Positions 37,435 to 48,333 are shown, numbered from the stretch's first letter. The stretch: 64,000 nucleotides of DNA from Enterococcus faecalis_A (GCA_051295955.1 JBPDWA010000007.1:102689-166688), one strand, 5' to 3'. Numbers and translations: made by a program. Notes: generated by a model from the letters alone, not told the origin.

Positions 37435-40400
37435 TTAACCAATTAATTCAAAGCGCTCGCCTTTTGTCATCAGCTGATCTGGTTGTTGACCGCTTTCAAC
37501 TAAGCTACGGCCTGTTTTCCAAATAGCGATATCTGCATTTTTTATAATGAATTTGTTGGAATTATTTCTCAAGTTTAGCACACTTTGACGTGCTTTTATC
37601 TTAGAGACTGTTATGTTGCTGAAATTATAGGCTTTTGGTTGATCTAATTCAATTGTACAATTGGTTGCTTCATAACAAGTATTTGCTGTAAAATTGTAAC
37701 CGCCAGTAAAATCAACGACACTAATCCCACTCGCTCTATCCGCCTCTCCGTTGACAAATAGACTGCCGCCAGGTTCCACTTTCAAATGACAATCAGAAAT
37801 CCCCGTTGGTCCTAATGGTCCACGGCCAAACTGCAGCACTTTTCCATTGCCTTTAGAAAGTAAGTTTAGTACTGCATCTTTTTTAATCGTCAATGAGCTG
37901 CCGCTTTGATCAAAGCGCCAAGCATTCCCTTTTGTTTCCAACATTACAGTAGAATTTTCATTAATGACAGCTTGTTTATAATGTCCATAAAAGGCCGGGT
38001 AGCTTTTTCCTTTGACGGAATTTTTCAGTGTAATTTCACAATTTTTCCCGATTGTCAGTTCTTCACTGCGTCCTGTTCCTCGTTTCTGGTCTCCCAAAAC
38101 AAACCAGACAAGAGTACTGACTAAAACTAGCTGCTGTTCCATTCATATTTTGACGCAAGGAAATATCATGTAAATGGAACATTGAACGGCTAACTGCTTG
38201 CTTGTTCTTCAACAACTTCTTGATACGAATCAGGCGTCTCACTAGTACGCAAGCTATGGTATTTCTTCAATGTTAATCTATGCCCTTGACCATCGATTTC
38301 AATGGATTTTTCCCGTTTGTAGCTGGTGGGCCCTTTCGCTCCGTTAGGTGAGCTGTCGTCAATATTTTGGGTCAGCACAATTTTGGTAACCGTTTCATCT
38401 TTATAGGCATTGATAAATGTTTGCCAGTCGCCAGCTTTAACGACATTTTTCTCCGGATCAAGCTTTCCATGTACCAGATTATATTGGTCTGAACTCTGCC
38501 CATTTTTAGGTTCAAATTTCGCTATTAAATGCTGGTCAACTTCTGCTCGGAAACGATAACTTTTCTCTGTTGAGATTTGCTTTTCTTCTTGATACCACCC
38601 AACGAATTCATAGCCCTCACTCGGCACTGCTATTAGTTGAACAAAATTCCCTACTTTATAAAGCCCGCCGCCAAAAACCATCCCTTACTCTTCATTATCA
38701 GATTCGGCAATTATTTCATAATCTGCTTCCTCAGCTTCTTCTCCAGCAAGCTCCACATCAGGAATAATTTCTTGTTTTGTATGCTCATCTACTAATGTAT
38801 AGGCCACATCGGTACCATTTTCCGTTCCGTTTTCCAATTCTTCATCGGTATATGCCGGCACTTGGCCAATATAAGCCTGTCCTTTTTGTAACGGCAGATC
38901 ATAATAGTTTCTAATTCTGGTTACTTCTCCAGCAGCATAGCTATATTCATTGATAGCATAAGACACTTTACCATTATCTGTCGCTGTTAATTTGACTGAG
39001 TAGCTGGCATCCGGAGGCAAATAAATAAGCTTTTCGCCATTTTCATTGATAGAAGAAACCAAGCTTGTCAGTTCTTGTGGTTCATCATTAATAATCGCTG
39101 CAGCTAATTGATTTTCATCATTATATACTTCTACATCAACGGGACAATTAATACGAATGATTCGATAATCACCGCTGACAAAGGATGCTCTACCATCTTC
39201 TGTATAGTTCGAATCTTAAGATTGCAACCACGCAAGACATAGCTCAGGATAATGCGCTTGGGCAAGACTTTCTGTTTGTGTGATTAGTGCGTAAAGCATA
39301 ATCGGATGATTTTTTAGTGAATGAATGATAGATGTTAAGGGCTTTAAAATTTTCTGCCTCATAAGGAATTCCTTCGTCCGCTGAGATTTTTTTCAGCTAG
39401 TTTTCCAAAAATTCAGGGATAAATAAGCGCTTAAAATCGGTCCACTGCTCATAAGTAATCAATTCTATTAATTTATTTGAAATGATTTGCCATGTTTTAG
39501 CATCGTCTGTTCCGTAGATTGAACCAACGATATTTCTGATATCGGTTTCATAATACTTTACGTAGCTTGATCGATTTTTGAATGTTTCATTAGCAAGTAC
39601 ATTTACAAAACCATCTAGAAAAACACTTTGTGTAGCATTAGAAACAAAAGGATTTCCTCCTGGGAAAATAGCAGACCAGTCTACTTTTTTCATGGAAAAA
39701 TCATCAACAAGATAGCTGGTATTAGGTGCTAAAGAAGTGAAACGTTGTTGCATAGCTTCAACTTTTGATGGATAAATTTTTTCTGAGGTTTTTCCTTTTT
39801 CAGGAAGCACTTGATCTATTCCATATCTGGCAAACTCCCAATCTTTTGGTGCTACACGTGGTACAGGATCGTTTACATTAATGATGTTATAAATATTTTT
39901 ATAAACATCCCCTTTCACTTGTGACTCTATGGCTCCTGCCGGCGTCTCAAATGTATAAGCGTACATATCGTTTAAATCCAGTGTACAGTTTGAAAATGAA
40001 ACTCCTTCATCAATTTTGCCAGCTACTAGATTGCCTGTTGCAGCCGCTCGACTAAATCCGGTTACCCACAATTTGATATTTCCGGAAATCCCATTGGCTT
40101 CAATATATTCTTTCGTTAAAAACTACAGTACTTGGTCTCTTGCTTCACTAAAGCCTTGATGATAGTCTGTTTTGCCTAAAGTAAAGTTACTAGCCCATTC
40201 ACTTTCATAGCCGCCGCGCACGGCTAAAGCAATTAAGGTGTATTCTTTACCGTTTTCTTTGATTTTCTTTTTTCCGGCAATCACTCCAACAGAATCTTTT
40301 TCCGGTTTTTTAGTAAACCAGTCATTGGTTTTAATATCAGTGAAGCCAATTTCTTTGAGTAAATTTTTCGCGTTGTTGCTTTTATTTTGATAATCTGAGC

Positions 40401-41379
40401 CTATATCTGTACTACCAAAAGCAGAGAGGGCCAAACTTAGAGACATCGTCACCAACTGCGCATTATAGTCATAAGCACTTTGCTTAAAGTAAATATCTTT
40501 GTAATAGTAAACCGCACTAGCATCACTGTTTTTCATTTGTTCATCCGAGCTTGGATATTTAAAAATATTACTGCGGTTGGTGATATCATCTGCAATTTTA
40601 CCGAATTCAAATTCTAGTTCATCACTTGACGTGACGTCATAATAGCCGGCATTTTGTAAACTTTCCATAAAGATCTGGGCATGAAGCAACAACGAACCTG
40701 ACAAGTTATGAAAAAAGCCTAGAGAGTAAATAAATTGACCTTGCTTTTTTAATTTATCTGCTGTTGCAAGCGCAGTATCCCCATCTTGAGGTTCTCCGTC
40801 AGATAAAATAACAATATTTTTAATCGTATTTTTATTCTCTATTTTTTCTAGTAACTGCCCAGCTTTTGAAAGACCTTTATTGGTATGTGTACCAGTCCAT
40901 TGAACATCCATTTCATTTATAGCTTGTTGTAATTCAGCTAAATTATTTGTAAATTCACACACCACTGCAGCTTCTCCGGAAAAGACTATTAGTGAAACAT
41001 AATTTCCCCCTTCAGCAGCAATCATTTGTTGAACAAACTTATTAGCTGCATCTTTGGCAGTTTTCATTGACAAGCCTACCATACTTCCCGAAATATCTAT
41101 GACCAATACCGTATGACGCATATTAGTATTTCCGCTTTTCAAATTAGGCTGTGTTTTTGTTTTCGAAACCCCTTCAGTCATTTGGATTTCTTGGATTGAA
41201 AAAGTAGCTTTTTCTAATTGAGCCTTTTCTTCAAACTTACGTGCATGGTTCATCGCATAATTATCCCAAGCGTTTCCACTTAAATTCGATCCTTCTTCCA
41301 CAGCACTGACAGATATTGGAAGTAGAAAGAACATTATTGCAACCAAGCTTAGTAACCAACAATCCCTTTTTTGTCTCAT
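37435..41379 (-). pseudogene. Large secreted vWA-lipase-adhesin protein gene, heavily decayed
   Basis: One former gene now in pieces. Order from the start at 41379: signal peptide (LLSLVAIMFFLLPISVSA), von Willebrand A domain with MIDAS DISGS and ILSDGEPQDGD, a lipase-like alpha/beta-hydrolase domain (ALAVRGGYESEWASNFT; nucleophile motif GFSRA), an InlB/Flg_new-type repeat (GYEFVGWYQEEKQIS) and a right-handed beta-helix adhesin segment. Lesions: in-frame TAG 40123, TAG 39397, a shift near 39340, TAA near 39215, TAA 38685, and stop plus shift near 38140-38190. Protein-like sequence continues past TAA 37435 to about 37340. No LPxTG anchor is seen. The first 418 residues (signal peptide and vWA) could still be secreted. 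ATG 41379 overlaps the upstream stop by 4 bases (ATGA). Confidence 0.85.
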
Positions 41380-42221
41380 TTTTTGTTCTCTCCTTTACTT
41401 TTTTCTTCTTTTAAGACAAATACCTGCTTACCTTTTACAACGCTCTCCTTTCTTTCTAGCTTTGTATCTTTAGCCATGCAAAATGCGGGACGGATATTCA
41501 ATTTAAATAGCCTCTGTACTGTCATATCTAACAGAGGAACATAATAAGGTTGGCCAGTTTTGGAAATAAACCACACCGTCGTGTCGTGCTCTGTATAGGG
41601 GGTTCTTAACCAGTGCGGTTCAGCTTCTCCTGCTTTTGTTGTTGCGATATAAGAATGAAAGCCCATGAAGTAAAGTAGTTTTTCCCTTCTTCTGCTGCTA
41701 TCCTTGACTTTACAGCTGCTATTTCTGTGTGAGATAATAGGAAAGCTTTTCGCGGAATTGTAGTTGTTTCTTTGCCGACAGAGCCTACACTCGGCTCAGC
41801 TGTGATCTCTAAATTGCTAGTGACTATTCGAGCGTATGTAGTTTTTTCTAATCTTTCTAAGAAGCGACTATTTAGAAACTGATCGACCTTACTATTTTCA
41901 TAAAATGCTGCAAACCGTTCGTTTTCATTGTAAACTTGCGGTTCATCCAACAGATATTTCCGCAACAACAGCACATCGCCTGGCGCCATTATAATCTTTA
42001 CTCAACACTAGATACGGTTCGTATTCTCCATTTTCTTTTAAGTAAACCGTATAGCCCTCCAATTTATTAACAACCGACAGAAGGTTATCATAGCCTATAT
42101 CTTTGATTGTTAATGGCTTGTTCAGTTGAATCACTCCCCAGATTCCCCATAGAAGTAGTAAAATTTCTAATATTCCGACTACTTTAAGTATTATAGATTT
42201 AATTGTTTTCATTTTTACCAT
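41376..42221 (-). pseudogene. Secreted DUF6273-like protein gene, two frameshifts
   Basis: A hydrophobic N-terminus (ILKVVGILEILLLLWGIWGVI) is followed by an exported domain of about 250 residues. PGDVLLLRKYLLDEPQVYNENE, HWLRTPYTEHDTTVWFISKTGQPYYV and IRPAFCM match the pattern of DUF6273-type extracellular domains. One-base shifts near 41980 (SKDYN to APGDV) and near 41670 (AEEGK to LLYFMGFH) split it into three reading frames. It directly precedes and overlaps the vWA-lipase gene, so both formed one operon and decayed together. Function unknown. Confidence 0.75.
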
Positions 42222-42424
42222 CTAATTATTTCCCTTCTTTTTATTTTTTATTTTATCCAATATATACTATATAATTAATCTTACAATATAAAAATTCTAG
42301 ATGAAAATGCATTTAAATAAACTTTCAGCTTCCTTTTAAAACAAAAAAATACTAAGACTAGAAATGCAGTAGTTATTCATTAGCTTCTGCAATTTCAATC
42401 TCAATATTTTTATAATTTTATTAT

Positions 42425-43369
42425 TTATAAAATAATTGTTACTAATAATCCTAGAAGATACGTGCTGTTAAATGCAATTAAATTTTTGATAGAATGACGG
42501 AAGCTTTTTGGATGGGGCAGCTCCATCTTAAACGTTTGTAAATTTTTCCAGATGATCGGTAAGGAAGCAAAGGTAATAAGTATTGGCCACTGATAAACAC
42601 CAGCTAGCAATCCCACCAAAATTACACCATAACAGGCAAACATCAACCCTTGAAACAACACCACACCATGTGGCCGACCAATATAGTACACAAGTGTATA
42701 ACGATGATTTTCTATATCCGTATCTAAGTCTCGTAAGTTATTAGCCAACATGATATTCGCAATTGTAAAAACCATAGGCAGTGACGCCCATACAATTGCA
42801 ACTACTGCCCATAAATTGCCGATTAATGTAAAGGTACCTTGAGCAAAGTCAACTGCTAAATAGAATGGACGCTGTCCAGTGACATTTAAATAAATTGTCA
42901 TCACAAAAATCCCCAAGCCCATCGTAAAACCACTAAAAATTTCTCCTAAAGGCATTCGTGACAAGGGTATCGGCCCATACGTATAAAAAACACCAATAAA
43001 GCAGCAAATACCGCCAAGAAACAAGAATAGCCAGCCTGTTTTTATTGTCAAGTAAACACCAATCAACGCGGTAAAGAGAATCATCACCAAAATCATGTTC
43101 CGAACTAATACAGGAGGAATATTGGCTTGACCAATAATATTTTCTTCATATTTATAAACTTGTGACTTGGCTTTTTTAAAGTCCATATAGTTATTGATCG
43201 CTGTCGTGGCCATATCAAAAACTAACATTCCGATAAAGAAAAGTGTCGTATTACCTAACTGGAACTCACCAAAATAAGCAACTGAAAAGAATACACCAAT
43301 TAAAAAAGGAAATAAACTTGCTAACTTTGTTTGAATCTCCACAACTTTTAAAAAAACTTTTAAAGACAT
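42425..43369 (-). CDS. dmkA: Polyprenyltransferase of demethylmenaquinone synthesis (MenA-like, DmkA)
   Basis: A 314-residue UbiA-family membrane enzyme with about nine hydrophobic segments. NNYMDFKKAK and NLRDLDTDIENHRYTLVYYIGR hold the two Asp-rich prenyl-diphosphate/magnesium motifs. It joins a prenyl chain to 1,4-dihydroxy-2-naphthoate. The arrangement with fmnB, pplA, ndh2, eetA, eetB and dmkB matches the electron transfer locus described in Listeria and enterococci, where this paralogue makes a dedicated quinone pool. It starts 12 bases after fmnB; these two form one minus-strand unit. Confidence 0.88.
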   Translation of the reverse strand: MSLKVFLKVVEIQTKLASLFPFLIGVFFSVAYFGEFQLGNTTLFFIGMLVFDMATTAINNYMDFKKAKSQVYKYEENIIGQANIPPVLVRNMILVMILFTALIGVYLTIKTGWLFLFLGGICCFIGVFYTYGPIPLSRMPLGEIFSGFTMGLGIFVMTIYLNVTGQRPFYLAVDFAQGTFTLIGNLWAVVAIVWASLPMVFTIANIMLANNLRDLDTDIENHRYTLVYYIGRPHGVVLFQGLMFACYGVILVGLLAGVYQWPILITFASLPIIWKNLQTFKMELPHPKSFRHSIKNLIAFNSTYLLGLLVTIIL

Positions 43370-43381
43370 CTAAACTGCTCC

Positions 43382-44458
43382 TTACTTCAACTCGTCACGG
43401 TTCCCCATCGTATAGCCTGAATCTTTGTCAAGCTTAAAGCTTTTTTCAATATCTTTGCTGACATAGACCTTGTCTTCTTTTGTGACAAAAATTGCATCAA
43501 CATTTTTTAGACCTTCGACATACTCAAGCCCTTTCTTGACACCCATGGAAAAAACAGCGGTTGACAAACCATCACCATCAATTGACTTGTCAGCAATGAT
43601 CGTTACACCAGCAATATCATTATCGAATGGATAGCCCGTTTTCGGATCGAATAAATGGTGATAGGTTTTGCCGTCTACCTTCAAGAAGCGCTCATAAATT
43701 CCAGATGTAACTAGCGTTTTGTTCCGTTCTGGGATAGAACCAAGTACCGTATTGCGAGCTTTATTCGGATCCTGGATACCAACGGTCCAGTCCATATCCA
43801 CGCCACGCGGACTATGACCTAGCACATATACATTACCGCCTAAATCAACAATAGCTGTTGTTACACCATTTTCTTTCAACACTTTCACTACTTCATCCGT
43901 AATAAAACCTTTAGCAATTGCCCCTAAGTCCAATTGCATACCTTTGGTTTCTAGATAAACTGACTTGTCTTGATCATTGAGCTTTACTTTATGATAGTCA
44001 ACTAATTTTAATCCTTGGTCAATTTCTGCTTGAGAAGGTTTGCGCGCATCATCAAAGCCAATATGCCACATTTGCGTGATTGATCCAATTGCCATATCAA
44101 AGCCGCCTTTTGAATCTTGACTGTACTGATAGGCCCGTTTCAGCAACGGATAAAGATCATCAGATACTTTAACTGGTTTAATACCTGCTTGATCGTTAAT
44201 CGCATCGATTTCCGAGCCTTTCTGGTTAACGGTGATTTTATCGCCCAATTCTTTCACTCGATCGAAGGCTTTTTTCAAAACATCTTTTTTACCATCATCA
44301 TATATGCGAATTTGTACATAGGTTCCTAATAAGAATTGTTCGTCAGAATACGGTTCTTTATTAATTTTGACTGCTTCTTTCTTATTTGATGAGCAAGCAA
44401 CAGCAGCCATTAGAAAAAACACTAAGCTCACTAGCAGAAATATCTTTTTCTTTTTCAT
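43382..44458 (-). CDS. fmnB: FAD:protein FMN transferase lipoprotein (ApbE/FmnB)
   Basis: A 358-residue extracytoplasmic lipoprotein: signal peptide with lipobox VAC (Cys22), then an ApbE domain. LLGTYVQIRIYDDG, GGFDMAIGSI, QLDLGAIAKGFITDEV, DLGGNVYVLGHSPRG and the metal-binding region DGLSTAVFSMGVKKGLEYV are visible. It attaches FMN covalently to Thr of flavinylation motifs; the substrate is surely PplA encoded next to it (two such motifs). Expressed toward dmkA. Confidence 0.92.
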   Translation of the reverse strand: MKKKKIFLLVSLVFFLMAAVACSSNKKEAVKINKEPYSDEQFLLGTYVQIRIYDDGKKDVLKKAFDRVKELGDKITVNQKGSEIDAINDQAGIKPVKVSDDLYPLLKRAYQYSQDSKGGFDMAIGSITQMWHIGFDDARKPSQAEIDQGLKLVDYHKVKLNDQDKSVYLETKGMQLDLGAIAKGFITDEVVKVLKENGVTTAIVDLGGNVYVLGHSPRGVDMDWTVGIQDPNKARNTVLGSIPERNKTLVTSGIYERFLKVDGKTYHHLFDPKTGYPFDNDIAGVTIIADKSIDGDGLSTAVFSMGVKKGLEYVEGLKNVDAIFVTKEDKVYVSKDIEKSFKLDKDSGYTMGNRDELK

Positions 44459-44567
44459 ACTATCCCTCTTTCTATCTATTTATTTAATAGTAGCTGCTTT
44501 CTCTGCAAAAGCAAAGCTTTTCGTCTACTTTAGATTTAAACTGTTACGACATTTTTTAACAAAGAGA

Positions 44568-44600
44568 GTGGGACAAAACTGAAAACCAATTTTGCCCCAC
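44568..44600. terminator. GGGACAAAA-type hairpin, terminator after pplA
   Basis: GTGGGACAAAA and TTTTGCCCCAC form an 11-bp stem with one A/C mismatch. Same family as the hairpin at 6738-6772. Downstream of pplA and upstream of fmnB. Confidence 0.5.
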
Positions 44601-44668
44601 CCTTTAAATTTAACTTATCCCTTTTTTTCAATTAACAATCATCATCATTAACAGCCGTTTTAAATCAA

Positions 44669-45601
44669 TTATTTAGTTACGATGTTGTCTACAACGATTT
44701 CGTTAGTGTCGCCTTTTTCAGCGGCATTAATCAATTGTTGTGCATACATGATGAATGAATGTGAGCTGTGTGTAGCACCTGTAACAACTTCTACATCAGC
44801 AGGAGTTCCATCTTCTTTGCTCATTGCTGAAACGAATTCTTTGTTCAATTTTTCAATATATTCTTTTGGTCCAACACCAGTTTTGTCTTTCATATTTTTC
44901 TCGTAGTCAGTATCATCTTTTTTGGATTTACCGTCTGCGTTTACGTTATCAAAGTTAGATTCAGTGACTTTACCGTCTTTTACTGTAATAGAGAATGTTG
45001 CGTGGTAACCGTTTGAATCATTTTTTTCTTTCAATGAATACGTGCCATCTTTTAGACTAGCACCATTATCAATTTCAATTGTTTTAGTATCACCTGCTTG
45101 AGCAGCTTGAATTAATTGTTGTGCGTAGTTTTGGAATGATTCAGATGAATGAGTTGCACCAGTTACTACTTCTACACCACTTGGATTTTGCGATTTTACA
45201 AAAGATTCATTTAATTTTTCAATGTATTCTTTTGGTCCAACATTGTTTTTAGCTTTCATTTTTTTCTCGTAGTCAGCATCGTCTTTTTTAGATTTGCCGT
45301 CTGCATTCACGTTATCGTAGTTAGATTCAGTAATTTTACCGTCTTTAACAGTCATTGAAAAGACTGCGCGATAGCCGTTTGATTCATTTTTTTCTTCTAA
45401 TTTATAAGTGCCGTCTTTAAGATCTGCCCCAGCAACTTTTTCTTTTGTTGCTTCAGATGATTCAGAAGATTTTTTTGTTTCTGAAGAAGCTGCACTTGAA
45501 GAGTTTGTAGAGTTATTTTTTTTATCCGCACCACAAGCAGCTAATATTAAGCTTGATAAAGCAATCGCTGTAAACCCTCTAACAAATTTGTTCATTTTCA
45601 T
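44669..45601 (-). CDS. pplA: FMN-binding electron-transfer lipoprotein with pheromone-like signal peptide (PplA)
   Basis: A 310-residue surface lipoprotein. The signal peptide ends with lipobox LAAC (Cys23), followed by a Ser/Asn/Lys-rich linker and two homologous FMN-binding domains (each DGTY...NGY.A.FS.TVKDGK.TES..DNVNADGKSKKDD). Each carries VVTGATHSS, the motif whose Thr receives FMN from FmnB. It is the terminal carrier that passes electrons from quinol to external iron or flavins. The signal peptide segment LSSLILAA before the cysteine resembles pheromone cAD1 (LFSLVLAG), which in E. faecalis derives from the signal peptide of the homologous lipoprotein. I use ATG 45601, 8 bases after AAAAGG; a GTG at 45608 is too close. 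Confidence 0.92.
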   Translation of the reverse strand: MKMNKFVRGFTAIALSSLILAACGADKKNNSTNSSSAASSETKKSSESSEATKEKVAGADLKDGTYKLEEKNESNGYRAVFSMTVKDGKITESNYDNVNADGKSKKDDADYEKKMKAKNNVGPKEYIEKLNESFVKSQNPSGVEVVTGATHSSESFQNYAQQLIQAAQAGDTKTIEIDNGASLKDGTYSLKEKNDSNGYHATFSITVKDGKVTESNFDNVNADGKSKKDDTDYEKNMKDKTGVGPKEYIEKLNKEFVSAMSKEDGTPADVEVVTGATHSSHSFIMYAQQLINAAEKGDTNEIVVDNIVTK

Positions 45602-45657
45602 TTTTTTCACCTTTTCCTTCTCTTTTTTAACAAATTAAAGTTTGTGATTCAATATAC

Positions 45658-45685
45658 ATTCTAATGACTTTTATAAATATGTCAA
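45658..45685 (-). promoter_or_regulatory. Promoter of pplA
   Basis: Minus strand TTGACA (45685-45680), a 16-base spacer and TAGAAT (45663-45658), about 57 bases before the pplA start. Confidence 0.55.
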
Positions 45686-45788
45686 TAATTAGTATCGAAA
45701 TTTCGTATTTTTTTATTGGATTCTAATACTTATGGCTTTTTTTTGTCCAACTAAATTTACTATTTTTAGCAGAAACGGTAATTTTCAT

Positions 45789-45817
45789 TAGACAAAATAT
45801 AAATTTCGCTATATAAT
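45789..45817 (+). promoter_or_regulatory. Promoter of ndh2
   Basis: TAGACA (45789-45794), a 17-base spacer and a perfect TATAAT (45812-45817), about 55 bases before ndh2. It is divergent from the pplA promoter in the same 270-base interval. Confidence 0.65.
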
Positions 45818-45872
45818 GTAGAAGCTTGTGTACTTATTTATTATCTTTCAATTTTTAAGGAGCGGATTACCA

Positions 45873-47795
45873 ATGACAAAGCAAAATATTGTCGTTGTAG
45901 GTGCTGGTTATGCTGGCGTTTCGGCCACTAAGTTTTTAGCCAAAAAATTTAAAAAAGACACTGACGTGACAATCACTTTGATTGATCGCCATTCTTACCA
46001 CACTATGATGACTGAATTGCACGAAGTAGCTGGCGGACGTGTAGAACCTACAGCAATACAATATGATTTACAACGCTTGTTCTCTCGTAAAAAGAACGTG
46101 AAATTAGTAACAGATACTGTTACTGGTATTGATAAAGAGAACAAAGTCGTTCAAACAAAAGCAGGGGCTTACCCCTTTGACCAATTAATTATTGGAATGG
46201 GTGGCGAGCCCAATGATTTTGGCACCCCAGGTGTTAAAGAAAATGGCTTTACTTTGTGGTCATTCGACGATGCTGTAAAAATTCGTGAACACATTGAAGC
46301 AACCGTAGCTAAAGCAGCAATCGAACCGGATGAACAAGTACGTAAAGCAATGTTGACTTTCGTCGTGTGCGGTTCTGGCTTTACTGGGATCGAAATGATC
46401 GGTGAGTTAATCGACTGGAAAGATCGTTTAGCAAAAGATGCCAAACTTGATCCAGATGAATTCACGTTGATGGTTGTAGAAGCAATGCCAACAATTTTAA
46501 ATATGTTGTCAAGAAATGACGCAGCCAAAGCTGAACGCTATTTAGCGAAGAAAAAAGTTCAATTATTGACTAATTCTCCAATCGTAGAAGTAGCAGCAGA
46601 CCATATTAAATTAAAAGATGGTTCTCAAGTGCCAACCAACACATTAATTTGGACAGCCGGTGTCAAAGCGACCTCTGACGCTGCCGCTTTTGGTTTAGAA
46701 TCAGCCCGCGGCAATCGGCTAGTCGCTAATGAATACATGCAAGCTAAAGGCTATGAAGACAAAAACATCTATATTGTCGGCGACTTGGTATATTATGAAG
46801 AATTTCCAAATACGCCTACACCACAAATTGTACAAGCAGCAGAACAAACTGGTCACACCGCAGCAGCTAATATTGTAGCGGAGGTTAAAGGCGGACAAAA
46901 ACACAAATTCAAAGGAAATTATCAAGGATTTATGGTATCGGTCGGCGCTAAGTGGGGCGTTGCCAACTTGTTCAACAAGATTCACTTAAGTGGTTTCTTA
47001 GCGATTATCATGAAACATATCGTCAACTTAAAATACTTCTTTGATATTCGATCTGGCTACTATATGTTCCAGTATTTAATGCATGAAATTTTCCACATTA
47101 AAGATGATCGGACAGTCACACGCGGCCACTCTTCTCGTTACGGAAATGTATTGTGGAGCGTACCATTACGAGTCTTTTACGGAACTGTTTGGTTAGTTGA
47201 ATCCATGAAGAAAATTGTCGGCAATGGCGATTACTTACATCCAAGCACTTGGTTTGGTGATGGTTCATGGTTTACCGATAAAGTAGTCTTCCCATTCCCT
47301 TGGTTACAAGAACAAGTAACCACAGGCGCTTCTCAAGCAGCTGAAACGACAACTGCTGCTAGCGGTGGCGCAGCTGAAGCAGCTACGCAAACAGCTCACT
47401 TTGGTTTAAGCTATGCTTACGGTGAACAACCAATGCAAGTATTTGATCACATGCCAAAATGGTTTGAAAGCATTATGAAAGTCATGATTCCAAATCAAGA
47501 TGTAGCTTTATTTATGCAAAAATTCATGACGATTGTTGAAGTATGTATTGCTTTAGCGCTGATTGCCGGTTTATTCACTTGGCTAGCAAGTGCTGCAACA
47601 ATTGGCTTGACTGTGGCTTTTTGCCTATCAGGTATGTTCTATTGGGTAAACGTTTGGTTCATCTTTGTCGCTTTTGCTTTAATGAACGGTTCTGGCCGTG
47701 CACTAGGCTTGGATCGTTGGGTAGTGCCATGGTTACAACGCACACTCGGCAAATGGTGGTATGGAACACCAAAATCCCGCTACGGCAACCACTAA
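45873..47795 (+). CDS. ndh2: Type II NADH dehydrogenase with membrane extension (Ndh2)
   Basis: A 640-residue flavoprotein. The first 400 residues are a type II NADH:quinone oxidoreductase: VVVGAGYAGVSATKFLAKK (FAD), FVVCGSGFTGIEMIGEL (NADH), LIWTAGVKA and IYIVGDL (FAD). The C-terminal 230 residues form an extra domain with hydrophobic helices (VCIALALIAGLFTWLASAATIGLTVAF, FYWVNVWFIFVAFALMNGSG), the DoxX-like extension that distinguishes Ndh2 of the electron transfer locus from ordinary Ndh. It oxidises NADH and reduces the dedicated quinone. ATG 45873 follows AAGGAG; the frame is open to 45828, which is too close to the promoter. Confidence 0.93.
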   Translation: MTKQNIVVVGAGYAGVSATKFLAKKFKKDTDVTITLIDRHSYHTMMTELHEVAGGRVEPTAIQYDLQRLFSRKKNVKLVTDTVTGIDKENKVVQTKAGAYPFDQLIIGMGGEPNDFGTPGVKENGFTLWSFDDAVKIREHIEATVAKAAIEPDEQVRKAMLTFVVCGSGFTGIEMIGELIDWKDRLAKDAKLDPDEFTLMVVEAMPTILNMLSRNDAAKAERYLAKKKVQLLTNSPIVEVAADHIKLKDGSQVPTNTLIWTAGVKATSDAAAFGLESARGNRLVANEYMQAKGYEDKNIYIVGDLVYYEEFPNTPTPQIVQAAEQTGHTAAANIVAEVKGGQKHKFKGNYQGFMVSVGAKWGVANLFNKIHLSGFLAIIMKHIVNLKYFFDIRSGYYMFQYLMHEIFHIKDDRTVTRGHSSRYGNVLWSVPLRVFYGTVWLVESMKKIVGNGDYLHPSTWFGDGSWFTDKVVFPFPWLQEQVTTGASQAAETTTAASGGAAEAATQTAHFGLSYAYGEQPMQVFDHMPKWFESIMKVMIPNQDVALFMQKFMTIVEVCIALALIAGLFTWLASAATIGLTVAFCLSGMFYWVNVWFIFVAFALMNGSGRALGLDRWVVPWLQRTLGKWWYGTPKSRYGNH

Positions 47796-47826
47796 TACGA
47801 ACAATCTCAGGTACAAAATAAATAAG

Positions 47827-47856
47827 AGAGTTCTAGGGCCACTCCTAGAACTTTCT
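47827..47856 (+). terminator. Terminator after ndh2
   Basis: AGTTCTAGG and CCTAGAACT form a 9-bp stem with a 6-base loop followed by TTCTTTT, 30 bases after ndh2. The following eetA-eetB-dmkB genes may depend on readthrough or on a weak promoter near 47865. Confidence 0.65.
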
Positions 47857-47907
47857 TTTATGATTATGATAGAATAAAAACTGCAAAGGAGAGGAGAGAA
47901 CCCCACA

Positions 47908-48321
47908 ATGAAAGAATTTATTAAAAAAAGTCAGCTAAAACCTTGGGATGTAGTAATCATTGTGCTTTTGCTCTTTGGTTCTTTCTTGCCTTTTACTGTT
48001 TTTAGCATGCAAAATCAAGATTCAACGGCGGCAAAGCAAGCAGTGCTAAAAGTGAACAACAAAGTGATCAAAGTCTTTGATTTAAAAAAAGATGGGCCTA
48101 CTTATACATATAAATATATTGACCCAGATGGTGACTACAATTTAATTGAAGTAGATGGCGACCGAATTCGGATCGCCGAAGCGAACTGCGGTGATTTAGC
48201 TTGTGTAAGACGAGGATGGATTTCAAAACCTGGCGAAACGCCAATTGCTTGTCTACCTCACAATTTATTTATTACTGTACAAGCTTCTGATGGGAGTGAA
48301 GATGGCAGCTTAATCTATTGA
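47908..48321 (+). CDS. eetA: NusG domain II-containing protein of electron transfer (EetA)
   Basis: A 137-residue membrane-anchored protein. One N-terminal transmembrane segment (VVIIVLLLFGSFLPFTVF) is followed by an extracytoplasmic NusG-II fold domain with four cysteines in NCGDLACVRRG and IACLPHN. Thioredoxin- or metal-like use of these cysteines is possible but unknown. GGAGAGGAG lies upstream of the ATG. EetA and EetB are required for electron transfer in Listeria. Confidence 0.88.
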   Translation: MKEFIKKSQLKPWDVVIIVLLLFGSFLPFTVFSMQNQDSTAAKQAVLKVNNKVIKVFDLKKDGPTYTYKYIDPDGDYNLIEVDGDRIRIAEANCGDLACVRRGWISKPGETPIACLPHNLFITVQASDGSEDGSLIY

Positions 48322-48333
48322 TGCCAAGCGCTT

